Below, one piece after another: positions 47,718-55,228 of a stretch of 64,000 nt of DNA; position 1 is the first letter of the stretch; each line of letters opens with the position of its first letter. Below the pieces are notes generated by a model. The model did not search any database and was not told where the DNA came from. It worked only from the letters and a program-made list of their open reading frames with translations. The stretch lies in NCBI RefSeq assembly GCF_001042985.1, contig NZ_JYKY01000004.1, positions 62,001 to 126,000 on the forward strand. Reading direction: 5' to 3'. The stretch is from Pseudomonas lundensis (lineage in GTDB: Bacteria; Pseudomonadota; Gammaproteobacteria; Pseudomonadales; Pseudomonadaceae). The translations under genes were made by a program, and so were the position numbers.

Positions 47718-48551
47718 TCAGGCGCCTTGCCAGTAAAAGTGATCCTGGGCCTGACACAGGCTGCGTTCGTGCAGCCAGTGCTGCACGGCGTCGGCAGCGT
47801 TGGCGTCTGCGTCGAGCCTGATCAGGGGTTCCCACAGGGAAATAAGCGCCAGCGGCACCGGTGAAAAACCGTCCAGCTTGCCATCGGCCAGCAGCACGGC
47901 CACGCCTTGATGCCAGTTGGGCCACGCTGCGCGGGCCTGTTCGGAAATGGCGCCCAGCTTGCGTGCCAGCGCGGCTATTTCGATTTCGGTTTCAGCTTGG
48001 CGGCGAGCGACGGCTTGCAGCTCCTCGTCGACCAGTTGCGGGTCGGCATCGGTGGCCTGACGCCAGAATTGCGCCTTGATGCGCAATTGCCGCGACTGGG
48101 TTTCGAACTCGATCAACGAAGCGCGCCAGCTGGGAATGGCTTCGTCAAACAGGCTTTCCCACCAGCTGTACACCGGCAGCAATACCCAGTCGATCAGGGT
48201 TTGCGGGCAGGCCAGGTTGATGCGGTCGCCCAGCCAGTTACACCAGTTCTCGCCTTGTTCGCTGGCCTTGCGCAACACCAACTGCACATCCCCGCGTTCC
48301 AGGGCCATACCGCGGGCCAGACGCTGCTGTAACCAATGGGATTGAAACAGTTGCTCCAATTGCTCGCGGGGCAACAGGCGTTGCATGAGCATCAGTTGCC
48401 GGGCGCTGATGATGTCGCTATCACGGTAAATCTTGCCCGAAATACAACCGGCGACACTTCCCCGCGCACGAGCATCCTGGCTCACGACAGAGACGCGCCG
48501 GCCGGCGAACATCCCTTGGCGGGGACTTTGATTAGGGTCTTCCTGGCTCAT
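47718..48551 (-). CDS. exsD: Anti-activator ExsD
   Basis: 277-aa protein that binds ExsA and blocks DNA binding until ExsC removes it. It aligns with P. aeruginosa ExsD (276 aa) at FAGRRVSVVSQDARARG, IDWVLLPVYSWWESLFDEAI, FETQSRQLRIKAQFWRQ and the C-terminal WLHERSLCQAQDHFYWQ. AAGG six bases before ATG. First gene of exsD-pscB-L, behind an ExsA box. Confidence 0.96.
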   Translation of the reverse strand: MSQEDPNQSPRQGMFAGRRVSVVSQDARARGSVAGCISGKIYRDSDIISARQLMLMQRLLPREQLEQLFQSHWLQQRLARGMALERGDVQLVLRKASEQGENWCNWLGDRINLACPQTLIDWVLLPVYSWWESLFDEAIPSWRASLIEFETQSRQLRIKAQFWRQATDADPQLVDEELQAVARRQAETEIEIAALARKLGAISEQARAAWPNWHQGVAVLLADGKLDGFSPVPLALISLWEPLIRLDADANAADAVQHWLHERSLCQAQDHFYWQGA

Positions 48552-48610
48552 TCTCTGCCTTGACTGTTTTGTTTCGTGACACGCACATCAGGGGCCTGCG
48601 TTGCGGGTCA

Positions 48611-48661
48611 ATCTTACGGGTGAGTGGCGCGAGTGACTTGCAATAAACGTCAGTTTTTTTT
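48611..48661 (-). promoter_or_regulatory. ExsA-dependent promoter of exsD-pscB-L
   Basis: Minus strand: A-tract from 48661, GAC, six bases, TGCAAG ending at 48637, 20-base spacer, -10 TAAGAT (48616-48611). The best match among the five boxes. Predicted leader about 50 bases. Confidence 0.85.
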
Positions 48662-48670
48662 AGTCCGGGG

Positions 48671-49483
48671 CTATTCTTTGCCCTGCCGCGAACGGCTGGG
48701 GGTACAGCCAAATCGACGACGGTAACTCTGGGTGAAATACGACTGGCTGGAAAACCCGCTTTCCATGGCAATGTCGACAATGCTCATCTCGCTGTTGAGC
48801 AGCAAATGGTGCGCGTACAGAATGCGCCGCTCACTGATCCAGGCCCTGGGCGAGACGCCGTAGACCGAACCGAACAACTCCTTGAACGTGGTCAGGCCCA
48901 TGCCGAACTCGCGGGCGAATTCGCTCAGGCGCCACTCCTGTAAATAATTGGCCTCCATGAACGCCTGCAACCGCTCCACTTGCCGGTTGCCCTGCTGGCG
49001 CAACATGGCCATCAAGGCCGGGCCCTGCGGACTGAATGCAAACAGCATCAACAACTCTTCAATGCGCAACACCGCCAGAGCGGGCGGGTGCTCGTGTTCC
49101 AGTAATGCTTTGATCCCTTTGACACAGTCGGCCAGCAACGGGGTGCTGGCAAACGCGATCATCCCGCTGCTGGGTTCTTCACAGCGCTCAACTTCGCTGA
49201 GCAACGCGCCGAAGCGCTGTATAAAACTTTGCAAGCGCGTAACCGTTAACGGAATCCACAGAATGCGACTCTCCTGACCTTCAGTGCTCACGACGTAATT
49301 ACCGCGTCGGGCAAATATCATTTCACCGGGCGCAATACGCAACGTGGTGCAGACATCTTGAACAATCAGTTCACCTTCAATAAGTACGGCAATTCCTTCT
49401 TCGGGGTTGGACTTGAATTCGAAGGTGGGCATACACCATCGACACTGCGTTATTCGTTGGCCACGTAAACTGGCACCTTGCAT
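48671..49483 (-). CDS. exsA: AraC-family master activator ExsA
   Basis: 270-aa activator of all type III operons. N-terminal ligand-type domain (QRITQCRWCMPTFEFKSNPE; EGELIV) that receives ExsD, and a C-terminal double HTH (LSEFAREFGMGLTTFKELFG, then SIVDIAMESGFSSQSYFTQS) ending RRRFGCTPSRSRQGKE. ATG 49483 (MQGASL) matches the P. aeruginosa start; an in-frame ATG at 49609 would add 42 residues but has no ribosome site and abuts a large inverted repeat. Separated from exsB by 259 bp. Confidence 0.95.
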   Translation of the reverse strand: MQGASLRGQRITQCRWCMPTFEFKSNPEEGIAVLIEGELIVQDVCTTLRIAPGEMIFARRGNYVVSTEGQESRILWIPLTVTRLQSFIQRFGALLSEVERCEEPSSGMIAFASTPLLADCVKGIKALLEHEHPPALAVLRIEELLMLFAFSPQGPALMAMLRQQGNRQVERLQAFMEANYLQEWRLSEFAREFGMGLTTFKELFGSVYGVSPRAWISERRILYAHHLLLNSEMSIVDIAMESGFSSQSYFTQSYRRRFGCTPSRSRQGKE

Positions 49484-49742
49484 AGGTAGTGATCCTGAAC
49501 GTGTGCGGCGTATTGACGCGTCATTACTGACAGACGTATGAGCACACTCTATCTCCATGCACATGCGGTCATTCGCATAGAGCAAATTCTTGAAAGCAAG
49601 CCAGGTCATGAATAAGAGTAATTATTCAAATTTAGAATAATTACTCTTATTCAATGAACCGCTCAATATGATTCGAACTGTTGGTGTTTCGGCTGCGTGC
49701 CGAAATCGTTTAATTATTTATAACCAGACTTACAACACGGTG
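49484..49742 (-). promoter_or_regulatory. exsB-exsA leader with an 18-bp perfect inverted repeat
   Basis: Arms GAATAAGAGTAATTATTC (49610-49627) and its exact complement (49635-49652) with a 7-base spacer. Each arm is itself a dyad, GAATAA-N6-TTATTC, so two equal operator-like units lie 25 bp apart. Upstream is a second hairpin TTTCGGC/GCCGAAA (49687-49705) in an AT-rich tract; downstream GTGTGC/GCACAC and TGACGCGTCA (49514-49523) lie before the exsA start. Likely the site of extra control of exsA (transcriptional or RNA). Confidence 0.6.
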
Positions 49743-50147
49743 TTACCAAGGTGTGTGTATCCGGCAGTTCGGATAGCACGTTAAAGGGGTCAACTGCAGC
49801 TGCGCCGCTTGGCCGGGCACAACCTGCCGCCACCCGCGTGCCTGAACCGAACCGTCCTCGGACCACGCCAACTCACTTCTGATCAACCACTGGCGATCCG
49901 TCGCAGCGGGGACGTGAAAACTGAACCCCAGCGGCAGGGCACTGACCCGATAGTCCGACTTCGCGACCATTCGCGGTTGCCCGGCCACCACTTCATACAG
50001 GCGAACACGCACATAAGCCGCCCGAGTCAACACCAGGCGGCTGCTCACGTTCCCTGTGAGGTCCAGCGTGTGTGCAGGGGCGGCGGGCTGGCTGATACAC
50101 CCCGACAAGGCACTGACCAGCAGTGCGCCCATCGCCGCGCGCTTCAT
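49743..50147 (-). CDS. exsB: Secretin pilotin lipoprotein ExsB
   Basis: 134-aa outer-membrane lipoprotein: signal with lipobox ALSGC (Cys17), then an YscW-like beta-sandwich (AYVRVRLYEVVAGQPRMVAK; LPLGFSFHVPA). It guides PscC assembly. Four-base overlap with exsE. Confidence 0.9.
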   Translation of the reverse strand: MKRAAMGALLVSALSGCISQPAAPAHTLDLTGNVSSRLVLTRAAYVRVRLYEVVAGQPRMVAKSDYRVSALPLGFSFHVPAATDRQWLIRSELAWSEDGSVQARGWRQVVPGQAAQLQLTPLTCYPNCRIHTPW

Positions 50148-50389
50148 GGCAACCGAACCCGGCGCTCATGCAAGGGCGTGATGTCGCCGTCCAGTAACCG
50201 TTGCAGCCGTTGCTCGCTGTGAGGGCTGGTCTGCAACTCGGTGCCGAGCCAGTACAGCAGCTCGGCCAACGTGATCTGCGCCTGAGCGGGGTTGGCCCCC
50301 GGCGTCAGCGCACGGCCGTTGAAATGTCCCGCCTCTGTCGGGCCTTCATTTGCGGATAACGGCGCAATGCCCGCGCTTTCGATCTTCAT
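50144..50389 (-). CDS. exsE: Secreted regulator ExsE
   Basis: 81 aa, the same length as P. aeruginosa ExsE, starting MKIESAGIAPL and sharing GHFNGRALT, SEQRLQRLLDGDITPL. It binds ExsC inside the cell; its export on induction releases ExsC, which then sequesters ExsD. Seven bases after exsC. Confidence 0.93.
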   Translation of the reverse strand: MKIESAGIAPLSANEGPTEAGHFNGRALTPGANPAQAQITLAELLYWLGTELQTSPHSEQRLQRLLDGDITPLHERRVRLP

Positions 50390-50396
50390 CACAGGC

Positions 50397-50840
50397 TCAC
50401 ACTCGCATGCCTGCAGGCTGGGCCGGCGGCGGCGTGACACACACGTGGCCGGGCAGCAATTGCTGCCAGAACTCGGCGTGGTCAAGCAGGTTGGCCAACG
50501 TGCGCTCGAAGTTTTCCAGCGTCAGCTCGGCGGCTGGCAACTGGGCGTACAACTGCACTTGACCGGTTTGCTCGTCAAACCCGAAATGCAGGTCGAACCG
50601 ATACCAGCGGCGATTAAAACTCGCCAATTGACGGAAGATGCCTTCCCCCAGTGTGTCCAGACCGGCCACATTGGCTTCCATGACCAGCCGATCACGGCCA
50701 CCCAAAAGCACCAGCGTCACGTGTAACTGTTCATCAAACAGCAACGTCGCGACCCCGTCTGCGTCGAGCGACAAGGCGGGCAACCCACTGCGATTGGCAA
50801 ATTCGGCCAGCAGCCGATTAACCCTGATCGTTAAATCCAT
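50397..50840 (-). CDS. exsC: Anti-anti-activator chaperone ExsC
   Basis: 147-aa CesT-fold chaperone. It matches P. aeruginosa ExsC at MDLTIRVNRLLAEFANRSGL, GEGIFRQLASFNRRWYRFDL and ANLLDHAEFWQQLLPG. It binds ExsE or ExsD. ATG 50840 has AGGAG six bases before it and a 17-base leader from the ExsA promoter. Confidence 0.95.
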   Translation of the reverse strand: MDLTIRVNRLLAEFANRSGLPALSLDADGVATLLFDEQLHVTLVLLGGRDRLVMEANVAGLDTLGEGIFRQLASFNRRWYRFDLHFGFDEQTGQVQLYAQLPAAELTLENFERTLANLLDHAEFWQQLLPGHVCVTPPPAQPAGMRV

Positions 50841-50863
50841 GCTTGTCTCCTCGTACCAGGCGA

Positions 50864-50915
50864 ATGCTAGCACCAGGCCACAACCTGATTTTGTCACTGG
50901 TAGACTTATCTTTTA
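50864..50915 (-). promoter_or_regulatory. ExsA-dependent promoter of exsCEBA
   Basis: Minus strand TAAAAGATAA-GTC-TACCAG-TGACA (50915-50892), 21-base spacer, -10 TAGCAT (50869-50864). Since it drives exsA, it gives positive autoregulation. Its A-tract directly adjoins the popD terminator. Confidence 0.82.
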
Positions 50916-50948
50916 AGAAAAAAGCCACATCTCAGTGGCTTTTTTCTT
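50915..50948. terminator. Bidirectional terminator after popD
   Basis: AAGAAAAAAGCCAC (50915-50928), loop ATCTCA, GTGGCTTTTTTCTT (50935-50948): a perfect 14-bp stem with T runs on both strands, 16 bases after the popD stop. Confidence 0.93.
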
Positions 50949-50963
50949 ACTCGCATCAATCGA

Positions 50964-51854
50964 TCAAACAATCGCCGCCGCGGCTTTCCAGGCGGCTACG
51001 TAGTTCTGAGAAAGTTCATGAAGTGTCTGAATCAGCTCTTTCATGGAGTTAGAGTTATAACTCAATTGTTCATCAACTATCTGTTTGCGACTTTGTGCAA
51101 TTGTAGCCTCAACTTCGTCTTCTTTGGCGTTGGCCTGAACTTCACCTTGCCTGACTTGTACCGAAGTATTGGCCATCTGCCCCAGTGACTGATTAACGCT
51201 GTTCATCGCCTGGTATGTGGTATTGCGGGTGTCTATTTTTTTCCCGGTTTTAGTCAGCAGGCTGCTATCGAACTCTTGGGCCTGCGCCCAAACAGCGCCG
51301 ACGGTTTTGCGATCGGCGTCCGACGTTTTGCCCAGCGATTGCATCTTGGCGTCAATCAGTTCGTTGCGTCCGGCAATGGACTTTTCCAGTTGCCCTTCCT
51401 GCTTGATGGCCTTGCCATTTTTGCTCGCGCCCACCGCGCCGATGATCGCGGTGCCGACGGCCATGATCCCGGAGATCACTGCCATGGCAATCATCAGGCT
51501 GGCGCCCGAACGCATTTCGGCGACCTGGGATTTCTGTGCCTCGATAATCGCGGTGTTTTCGCTGTCGCGTTGCAGCACGCCCAGTTCCCGGGCCTTTTGC
51601 GCGATGCGAAACAGCAACACCATCAGCTCAATGGTGGTGTCCAGTTCGCGGGTGACTTTGCCCAACGTGGCCGGGTTGAATTGTTGTGCGGGTTTGACCA
51701 GCTCGATGCTGCCCGCCGGTGAGGTGGCAGGGGCCGACACATCGGCGGCCCGGTGAGCCGTCTCGCGGCTCACCGGGGCAGCGCTCTTTTCAACCGGGCC
51801 GCTGGAAGCGACGTTACTCAATGCCCGAGGGCTGACACTCATATCAATCATCAT
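50964..51854 (-). CDS. popD: Minor translocator PopD (SctB)
   Basis: 296-aa translocon pore subunit. One hydrophobic segment at about residues 115-140 (SLMIAMAVISGIMAVGTAII) and the family core LFRIAQKARELGVLQRD and GRNELIDAKMQSLGKTSDAD. With PopB it inserts in host membranes; PcrH is its chaperone. Last gene of pcrGVH-popBD. Confidence 0.95.
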   Translation of the reverse strand: MMIDMSVSPRALSNVASSGPVEKSAAPVSRETAHRAADVSAPATSPAGSIELVKPAQQFNPATLGKVTRELDTTIELMVLLFRIAQKARELGVLQRDSENTAIIEAQKSQVAEMRSGASLMIAMAVISGIMAVGTAIIGAVGASKNGKAIKQEGQLEKSIAGRNELIDAKMQSLGKTSDADRKTVGAVWAQAQEFDSSLLTKTGKKIDTRNTTYQAMNSVNQSLGQMANTSVQVRQGEVQANAKEDEVEATIAQSRKQIVDEQLSYNSNSMKELIQTLHELSQNYVAAWKAAAAIV

Positions 51855-51863
51855 GGGGGCTCC

Positions 51864-53030
51864 TCAAATGGCCGCAGGGCGGCTGGACAAGTTATGCAGC
51901 AGGTCGCCCTTGGCGTTGATCATCTGGAAAATCTGTTCCATGACCTGGGTAAACGCCTCGATCATGCGGGTCAGTTCTTCGCGCAGGGTGTCGATCGCAG
52001 CTTGAAACGCGGTCAGCTCTGCGCGGTTCTCCAGCACGTCGGCCTGACGCAAGGCTGCGTGGGCCTGATAGCCATTGTTGACGGCCTGAGAGGCGCCGTT
52101 GGCCACGTCCAGCGTGACGTCGGCCACTTGCACGCCGAGCTTGGCGCCATGGGACATGGACAGGCTCGCCACGGTGCCGAACTTGCCGCCAAATTCAGTG
52201 ACTTTGCTGGCAATCGTGGCCGTGAGTTCTGCCACTTTGGTGCCCATCTTGGCGCCCAGTTTGGCCACGCCCGCCACTGCTGTGCCGCCAAAACTGGCCA
52301 CGGCGGCCATCAGGGCCACGGCGATTTCAATGCCCATCAACGCCGGGCCGAGCTTTTCCATCACCTCTTTACTGATCAAGCCCGCCGCCGCAGCGGCCTG
52401 CACGGACTGGGACACCATGCCCATGACCCCGCCGGCGATCATCAAGGCGCCGGCGATTGCGCCCGCGCCGGTGGCGACCATGATTGCGCCCACGATGATC
52501 GAGGCCACAGCGCTGATCCACCCAAAAATCTTGGCTGCAAGGCCCGATTTCTGGGCTTCTTTGGCAGCGTCTTGCGACTCTTGAATCTTCTTCTGGTTGT
52601 CATCCATCTTCTGCAGGTTCTGCTCGCGCGCCCGCTTGATGTCTTCCAGTTTGTTGGCTTTTTGCGCGCTTTCCAGCTCGCCGGTGATGCGTGACAGTTC
52701 AATCTCGAACGCTTGCGGCGAGCTCAGGTGCGCCGCGGCCAGGCGGGGTACTTCGACAAGCAGGTGTTGTGTCAGGCGGCTACTGTCGTGAATGACCGTG
52801 CTGACCAACTGTTTGATGTTGGCCAGCGTCTGCGGTTGCAGGCTTTGGGCAACGCCGGGAGCAGGGGCGGGCAATTGCACACCCTGCGACGGGACAGCGG
52901 ACCAAGCCTGAGCCTGGATCCGGCTGACGGTGACGTCGTGTTCGCGTTCTGCACGTGGGGGCCTGACCGGTTCGGCAGCCGGAACTGCCCCCGGATTAAG
53001 CCCGACGCGATCAATCGCTGATGGAATCAT
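51864..53030 (-). CDS. popB: Major translocator PopB (SctE)
   Basis: 388-aa pore subunit with two hydrophobic regions, near residues 175-200 (IVGAIMVATGAGAIAGALMI) and 235-260, between coiled-coil parts. Start MIPSAIDRVGLNPGA at 53030 has AAGGA and matches PopB length (390 aa). Overlaps pcrH by 20 bp. Confidence 0.94.
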   Translation of the reverse strand: MIPSAIDRVGLNPGAVPAAEPVRPPRAEREHDVTVSRIQAQAWSAVPSQGVQLPAPAPGVAQSLQPQTLANIKQLVSTVIHDSSRLTQHLLVEVPRLAAAHLSSPQAFEIELSRITGELESAQKANKLEDIKRAREQNLQKMDDNQKKIQESQDAAKEAQKSGLAAKIFGWISAVASIIVGAIMVATGAGAIAGALMIAGGVMGMVSQSVQAAAAAGLISKEVMEKLGPALMGIEIAVALMAAVASFGGTAVAGVAKLGAKMGTKVAELTATIASKVTEFGGKFGTVASLSMSHGAKLGVQVADVTLDVANGASQAVNNGYQAHAALRQADVLENRAELTAFQAAIDTLREELTRMIEAFTQVMEQIFQMINAKGDLLHNLSSRPAAI

Positions 53031-53508
53031 GGTGTTGATCCTTTCTGATGAGGACGGCTTCCAGTAATGCGCCTGCACGCTCGGCCAGCGCCGCGTGTGC
53101 AGGTTGGGCTGCGGCCAGGGCCCGGGCCGAATAGAAGCCACTTTCGGCTCCGTCGAGATCACCCAGTTGCAGGTGGCACTCAGCAGCGTGAAACGGGAAT
53201 CGTGGCTCGTTGACGTCAATCACCGCGCCATAGCTGTAACTCTGCAACGCCAGCTCGAACTGCCCCATGGACTGACGGCATGCGCCCAGCCCGAGGAAGA
53301 ACCGCACGTCGTAATGGTCGAGCATGCACAGCGCCTGAAACACCTTGTGGGCGCTGTCCCATTTGCCGGCCTGATAGTCGTTGAACGCCAGCGAATAGAG
53401 TTGCTCCAGGCTGTCGGCCGACACGTCCTTGAGCATGGCGAGGGTGCCGCCGTCGCGCAAAAACGCTTCCATTTCCTGCTCGCAGGCGTCTTGGGTGGGC
53501 TGGGTCAT
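53011..53508 (-). CDS. pcrH: Translocator chaperone PcrH (SycD/LcrH type)
   Basis: 165-aa TPR chaperone of PopB and PopD, start MTQPTQDACEQEMEAFL with AAGGA upstream. Three TPR-like units, e.g. DYQAGKWDSAHKVFQALCML, FFLGLGACRQSMGQFELALQ and FHAAECHLQLGDLDGAESGF. Confidence 0.95.
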   Translation of the reverse strand: MTQPTQDACEQEMEAFLRDGGTLAMLKDVSADSLEQLYSLAFNDYQAGKWDSAHKVFQALCMLDHYDVRFFLGLGACRQSMGQFELALQSYSYGAVIDVNEPRFPFHAAECHLQLGDLDGAESGFYSARALAAAQPAHAALAERAGALLEAVLIRKDQHHDSISD

Positions 53509-53518
53509 GGGCGTTCCT

Positions 53519-54463
53519 TTAAATGGCATTGAGAATGTCGCGCAGCAGGCTGTCGTGCTTTTGCACAAAGCGGTTGAGCGCTTCGATGGCGGCGTTGTAG
53601 CGCGAGCTGACATCATTGAGCAGGGTGGTTTTTTCGCTCACTTTGTCGTTCAGCGGCCGCGCGCGATCACCCACCGTCGTGGCCAGGTTGGCGACCGGGT
53701 TGTTGTCTTTTTCGAAGGGGTAGTCGCGCTTCAAATCGACGGCCTTGATGGCGCCGCTTTCTTTGGGCACGCCGCTCAAAAAGTCCTTGATGCTGATGCG
53801 GGTCTTGCCTTTGCCGGTGTCCATCCCGGTCAACAAGGCGTACTCGGCGCTTTTCAGCCAGCGGCTGTCCTCGCTGTAGCCGTACAGCGTCTTGTCCAGC
53901 AGGTTCAGGCCGGTTGTGGCTGAGGTGTCTTCAATGTTGATGGCGCTTTTGGAGGATAAGCGCGCGTTGATCTGCGCCTGCACCACGCTGTAGATCGACA
54001 GCTCGCCGGTCAGCGATGTCAACTCGTCGCGCAGCGTGAGGCGCTTGGCGTCCTGTTGCTCCATGACGGCGACGTACACGTCGATCACGTCATCGTCGAG
54101 CGTGTCGGATGTCAGGTCGGCATGGGTCAGCGCCAGAAAATCGCTCAACGGCCATGGCGTGGCAGGGTGTGCCTTGGCGTAAGCGGCCAGGGTCTTTTTC
54201 ACCGCCTCAAGCCCGCTTTGGGTCTGGCTCGCGTACCAGCCGTTGGCAACCTGCGCCTGGGGTGGCAACAGATACGCCAGCACTTTGGTCATCTGCTCCG
54301 GGGTCAGGGGCGTGCCGTCATGGGTGACGCGGATATTCAGCCTGCCCAGTGTCTGTTGCAGGTCGGCCAGCGCGCGGGTGTCTTTGCCGCGCAATTGGTC
54401 CAGCGACGTACCGTTCAGGTCGCTGAGAAACGGCGTGGTTTTGCTGTAATGGGAAATGCTCAT
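53519..54463 (-). CDS. pcrV: Needle-tip protein PcrV (SctA)
   Basis: 314-aa LcrV-type protein that caps the needle and guides PopB/PopD. The C-terminal coiled coil is strongly conserved (KVSEKTTLLNDVSSRYNAAI, then LNRFVQKHDSLLRDILNAI). It is about 20 residues longer than P. aeruginosa PcrV (294 aa), the extra length lying in the first two thirds. 9 bp after pcrG. Confidence 0.95.
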   Translation of the reverse strand: MSISHYSKTTPFLSDLNGTSLDQLRGKDTRALADLQQTLGRLNIRVTHDGTPLTPEQMTKVLAYLLPPQAQVANGWYASQTQSGLEAVKKTLAAYAKAHPATPWPLSDFLALTHADLTSDTLDDDVIDVYVAVMEQQDAKRLTLRDELTSLTGELSIYSVVQAQINARLSSKSAINIEDTSATTGLNLLDKTLYGYSEDSRWLKSAEYALLTGMDTGKGKTRISIKDFLSGVPKESGAIKAVDLKRDYPFEKDNNPVANLATTVGDRARPLNDKVSEKTTLLNDVSSRYNAAIEALNRFVQKHDSLLRDILNAI

Positions 54464-54472
54464 GCTGAGTCC

Positions 54473-54757
54473 TTAAACCATAAGCCCGCGCATCCGGGCA
54501 GGGCGCCGCACGCGGCTGCCTGCTTGGGCGACAGGTCGTTGGGCGGCGCGCATGCGCTCGACTTCCTTGAGCAGCTCTTGCTCGGCGGCCTGTATCAAAC
54601 GGTCGTGGCCGGGACGAAAAACCCGGTCACGCACCTCGGGAGACAGCCCCAGGCCTTCCCACATTTCAGACAGCAGGCGGCCGCGCTGGGCATTGTTTTC
54701 AATGGCCAGCCGGGCGGCCTGGACGGTCGTGGCGAGGGGGGCAGGGTCTTTGTTCAT
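54473..54757 (-). CDS. pcrG: PcrG (LcrG-type PcrV chaperone and secretion regulator)
   Basis: 94-aa protein with an LcrG-like helical core AAEQELLKEVERMRAAQR and a basic tail. It binds PcrV and restrains secretion. The start at 54757 is the best ATG but has only a weak AGAG site. The ExsA-type promoter predicts transcription to start almost at this ATG, so the promoter transcript may be leaderless. Confidence 0.88.
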   Translation of the reverse strand: MNKDPAPLATTVQAARLAIENNAQRGRLLSEMWEGLGLSPEVRDRVFRPGHDRLIQAAEQELLKEVERMRAAQRPVAQAGSRVRRPARMRGLMV

Positions 54758-54764
54758 GCGCTCT

Positions 54765-54815
54765 ATAGTAGGGATAGCGCGCACGGCTTCCTGTCAGGCA
54801 CGGTCGAGTTTTTGT
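54765..54815 (-). promoter_or_regulatory. ExsA-dependent promoter of pcrGVH-popBD
   Basis: Minus strand ACAAAAACTC-GAC-CGTGCC-TGACAG (54815-54791), 20-base spacer, -10 TACTAT (54770-54765). The box overlaps the end of pcrR. Confidence 0.82.
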
Positions 54816-55228
54816 CGTTTTCGCATGTGCTGTAGCGAGCACACGCGGCTTACGTCCAGCTCGAACCAGCCGGGTTGCGGTTGATGCGCGCCCGCCCAGC
54901 GCTGATAGAAACGGCCCAGGCGCGCAGCCGCCAGCGGGCTGTGGGCCAGTACCTCGACATTCCCGTACAGCGAGGCCGGGGGCGGTAGTACGCAGCGCGC
55001 CGCTTCGGCCAGCAGATACAAAGGCGCAAAGGGGTTGGCCAGGCCGAGGCGTTCGTCGAGGCGGCGAAACATCACAATCCACACCCGCGCGCCCTCGCAG
55101 CGCCACGCGACTTCGCAACCGCCAGACATAAATTGCCAGCCCAACTGAAGGCCTGTGTTGCGCAGAAAATGCGGGCGCACGCCCCGGCCGCTTTGCTCGA
55201 ACCAGTCACACAGCGGGTCGCGGTTCAC
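54794..55228 (-). CDS. pcrR: PcrR (LcrR-type protein)
   Basis: 144-aa cytoplasmic protein ([40 protein letters not shown]) at the end of the popN-pcrD operon, ATGA overlap with pcrD. LcrR homologues influence translocator expression or secretion; the mechanism is unclear. Called mainly from position and length. Confidence 0.88.
   Translation of the reverse strand: MNRDPLCDWFEQSGRGVRPHFLRNTGLQLGWQFMSGGCEVAWRCEGARVWIVMFRRLDERLGLANPFAPLYLLAEAARCVLPPPASLYGNVEVLAHSPLAAARLGRFYQRWAGAHQPQPGWFELDVSRVCSLQHMRKRQKLDRA

Noticed and set aside
49484..49609. 42-residue N-terminal extension of ExsA
   Set aside because: Open in frame, but the ATG lacks a ribosome site, abuts the inverted repeat, and the homologous start MQGA lies downstream with AGGA.
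49484..49652. LcrF-style FourU RNA thermometer for exsA
   Set aside because: No run of four U opposite the exsA SD was found; the large repeat is about 125 bases upstream of the start. Left open as a different kind of control.
53031..53219. 63-residue N-terminal extension of PopB
   Set aside because: This stretch is the pcrH coding region in another frame; the start at 53030 gives family length.
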